A stretch of 6,028 bases of DNA, taken from Gammaproteobacteria bacterium. Lineage in GTDB: Bacteria; Pseudomonadota; Gammaproteobacteria; Arenicellales; Spongiicolonaceae. Numbering within the stretch: the first letter of the stretch is position 1; every line of letters begins with the position of its first letter. Of the stretch, positions 4,923-6,028 are shown piece after piece. Below the pieces are notes generated by a model. It did no database searches and was not told where the DNA came from. It saw only the letters and a program-made list of their open reading frames with translations. The DNA is taken from the NCBI GenBank assembly GCA_007570945.1, contig RKSH01000069.1:1-6028 (forward strand), written 5' to 3'. Position numbers and translations under genes: made by a program.

Positions 4923-5960
4923 TCACAGCACGGTCAGGTCGCCCATGCGCGCCTGCATCCCGGCGCGCTCGGCATCGCCCAGGGGAATCAGGCCGCGGTC
5001 GGCCAGGTAGCCGTCCTCGCCGCCGGCGCGCTCGCCCAGGAACTCGCCGATGAACTCGGCCATGCCGGGGATGACGCCGATGTGGTCTTTTTTGACATAC
5101 ACGAACAGCGCGCGCGACACCGGGTAGGAGCCGTCGGCGATGCTGTCAAACCGCGGCGCGACTCCATCCACCGCGATGCCCTTGATGACATCGCGGTTCT
5201 GGTCGAGAAAACCGAAGCCAAAGATGCCGAGGGCGCGCGGGTTGGCGGCCAGTTTTTGCACGATTAGATTATCGTTCTCGCCGGCGTCCACATATGCGCC
5301 GTCCTCGCGCATGGTGTGGCAGATGGTTTTGTAGCGCGCCTGGTCGCTTTGCCTCAGCGCCTTAATTTGCGGGAATGACCGGCAGCCGCCCTCCATGGCC
5401 AGTTCCACGAAAGCGTCGCGGGTGCCGGAAGTGGGCGGCGGTCCGAGCACCTCAATGGGCATGTCCGGCAGGCCGGCGCGCACATCGTTCCAGGTGCGGC
5501 TGGGGTTGGCGATAATTTCGCCGCCGGCCGGCACCTCTTTGGCCAGCGCCATGAACACATCGCGCAGGCTGAGCCCAAAATCCGGCGCATTGCCGCCGTT
5601 GGCGATGACGATGCCGTCGTAGCCGACCTTGATTTCAATCACCGCCGCACCGTTGGCGCCGCATTTTTCCACCTCGGACTGTTTGATGCGCCGTGAGGCG
5701 TTGCTCATATCCGGATGCCGCGGCCCGACGCCGGCGCAGAACAGTTTCAGCCCGCCGCCGGAGCCGGTGGACTCAATCTTCGGCGTCTTGAATCCGCTGT
5801 CGCGGCCGAAACGTTCGGCAACCACGGTGGCGAAAGGATACACCGTGGAGGAGCCGACGATGCTGATGTAGTCGCGCCCGGCCGCGCCGGCTTGCGCCGG
5901 GCACAGAATCAAGGCCGCGCCGAGCACCGCGGGCAAGATTTCTCTGGTGGGGGTTTTCAG
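4923..5960 (-). CDS. pstS: Periplasmic phosphate-binding protein PstS
   Basis: This is the substrate-binding component of the Pst phosphate ABC transporter, 345 aa from the proposed start. Residues 1-26 form a Sec signal peptide: MKTPTREI, then hydrophobic LPAVLGAALIL, then AQAGA|A; no lipobox is seen. Phosphate-loop motifs follow: GSSTVYPF (36-43), STGSGGG (64-70), NASR (87-90), YDGI (114-117), TSGTRD (177-182) and SYPVSRALFVYV (279-290). No ATG or GTG start exists upstream in this frame. CTG at 5960 lies 8 nt after GGAGG and gives a signal peptide with a basic n-region, while TTG at 5936 would remove all its charged residues, so I prefer CTG. It is convergent with the SDR gene 22 nt away, so no pstCAB genes follow it; they would lie upstream beyond the right edge or elsewhere. 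No Pho-box-like CTGTCAT repeat is visible in the 68 nt upstream. Confidence 0.92.
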   Translation of the reverse strand: MKTPTREILPAVLGAALILCPAQAGAAGRDYISIVGSSTVYPFATVVAERFGRDSGFKTPKIESTGSGGGLKLFCAGVGPRHPDMSNASRRIKQSEVEKCGANGAAVIEIKVGYDGIVIANGGNAPDFGLSLRDVFMALAKEVPAGGEIIANPSRTWNDVRAGLPDMPIEVLGPPPTSGTRDAFVELAMEGGCRSFPQIKALRQSDQARYKTICHTMREDGAYVDAGENDNLIVQKLAANPRALGIFGFGFLDQNRDVIKGIAVDGVAPRFDSIADGSYPVSRALFVYVKKDHIGVIPGMAEFIGEFLGERAGGEDGYLADRGLIPLGDAERAGMQARMGDLTVL

Positions 5961-5968
5961 GGCTTTTT

Positions 5969-5973
5969 CCTCC
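5969..5973 (-). promoter_or_regulatory. Ribosome binding site deciding the pstS start
   Basis: The complement reads GGAGG, followed by 8 nt and then CTG AAA ACC, in frame with the PstS protein. The alternative TTG at 5936 has only a weak AGAG upstream. This site is the main reason for calling a CTG start. Confidence 0.55.
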
Positions 5974-6028
5974 AGGGAAGTTGTGGTTTTTAAATGTTTC
6001 GGGGCGGCGCCGGGGGTGAGGGCGGCGG
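5974..6028. other. Right-edge upstream region of pstS
   Basis: It holds an AT-rich patch (5988-5999, complement AAACATTTAAAA) that could contain a -10 element for pstS and the right copy of the 14-bp inverted repeat. No clear -35 and no other coding frame are visible. Confidence 0.35.

Noticed and set aside
4333..5010. Arg/Gly-rich plus-strand frame overlapping the SDR gene, reachable by a -1 slip at the A8 tract
   Set aside because: A slip product would lose the conserved VVDGG end and gain a low-complexity tail; nothing suggests a functional product.

Overview
The window is a GC-rich bacterial segment (roughly 63-70% G+C across the main genes by hand count of sample lines). Gene content and protein styles (PstS, an EutA-like racemase-fold protein, a membrane di-iron hydroxylase) suggest a proteobacterium. 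I cannot place it more precisely. The first ~420 bases differ: about 45% G+C over 1-230 and 47% over 231-420, rising to about 55% over 421-597. That suggests the edge of an accessory or horizontally acquired segment.

Layout: (1) 1-230, minus strand: the N-terminal 76 codons of a gene that runs off the left edge. They resemble the N-terminal module of uncharacterised, defence-associated 'abortive infection' type proteins, and there is a good ribosome binding site and a plausible sigma70 promoter. (2) 231-597: AT-richer spacer with a perfect 7-bp GC hairpin. A plus-strand start with an excellent Shine-Dalgarno and a signal-peptide-like N-terminus runs straight into the antisense of the next gene and looks like a decapitated secreted-protein gene. 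(3) 598-4106, minus strand: a tight four-gene operon, in transcription order an EutA-like Asp/Glu-racemase-fold protein, a sterol desaturase/fatty acid hydroxylase family membrane protein, a DHDPS/NAL-family lyase, and a proline racemase-family enzyme of the Ser/Cys type. (4) 4130-4900, plus strand: an SDR oxidoreductase divergent from the operon across only 23 bp. (5) 4923-5960, minus strand: a PstS-type periplasmic phosphate-binding protein convergent with the SDR gene, apparently starting at a CTG codon.

How they fit together: a proline racemase-family protein beside a DHDPS-family lyase is the known signature of hydroxyproline catabolism (hydroxyproline 2-epimerase or dehydratase plus 1-pyrroline-4-hydroxy-2-carboxylate deaminase). 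The lyase has Lys where lysine-biosynthetic DapA has its substrate-binding Arg, which fits a catabolic role. The EutA-like protein recalls ectoine-degradation clusters, and the divergent SDR could supply a redox step. The membrane hydroxylase has no obvious place in a known route. No hydroxyproline oxidase, alpha-ketoglutarate semialdehyde dehydrogenase, transporter or regulator lies within the window, so the pathway assignment is inference. I found no tRNA, rRNA, CRISPR array, complete insertion sequence or convincing rho-independent terminator.
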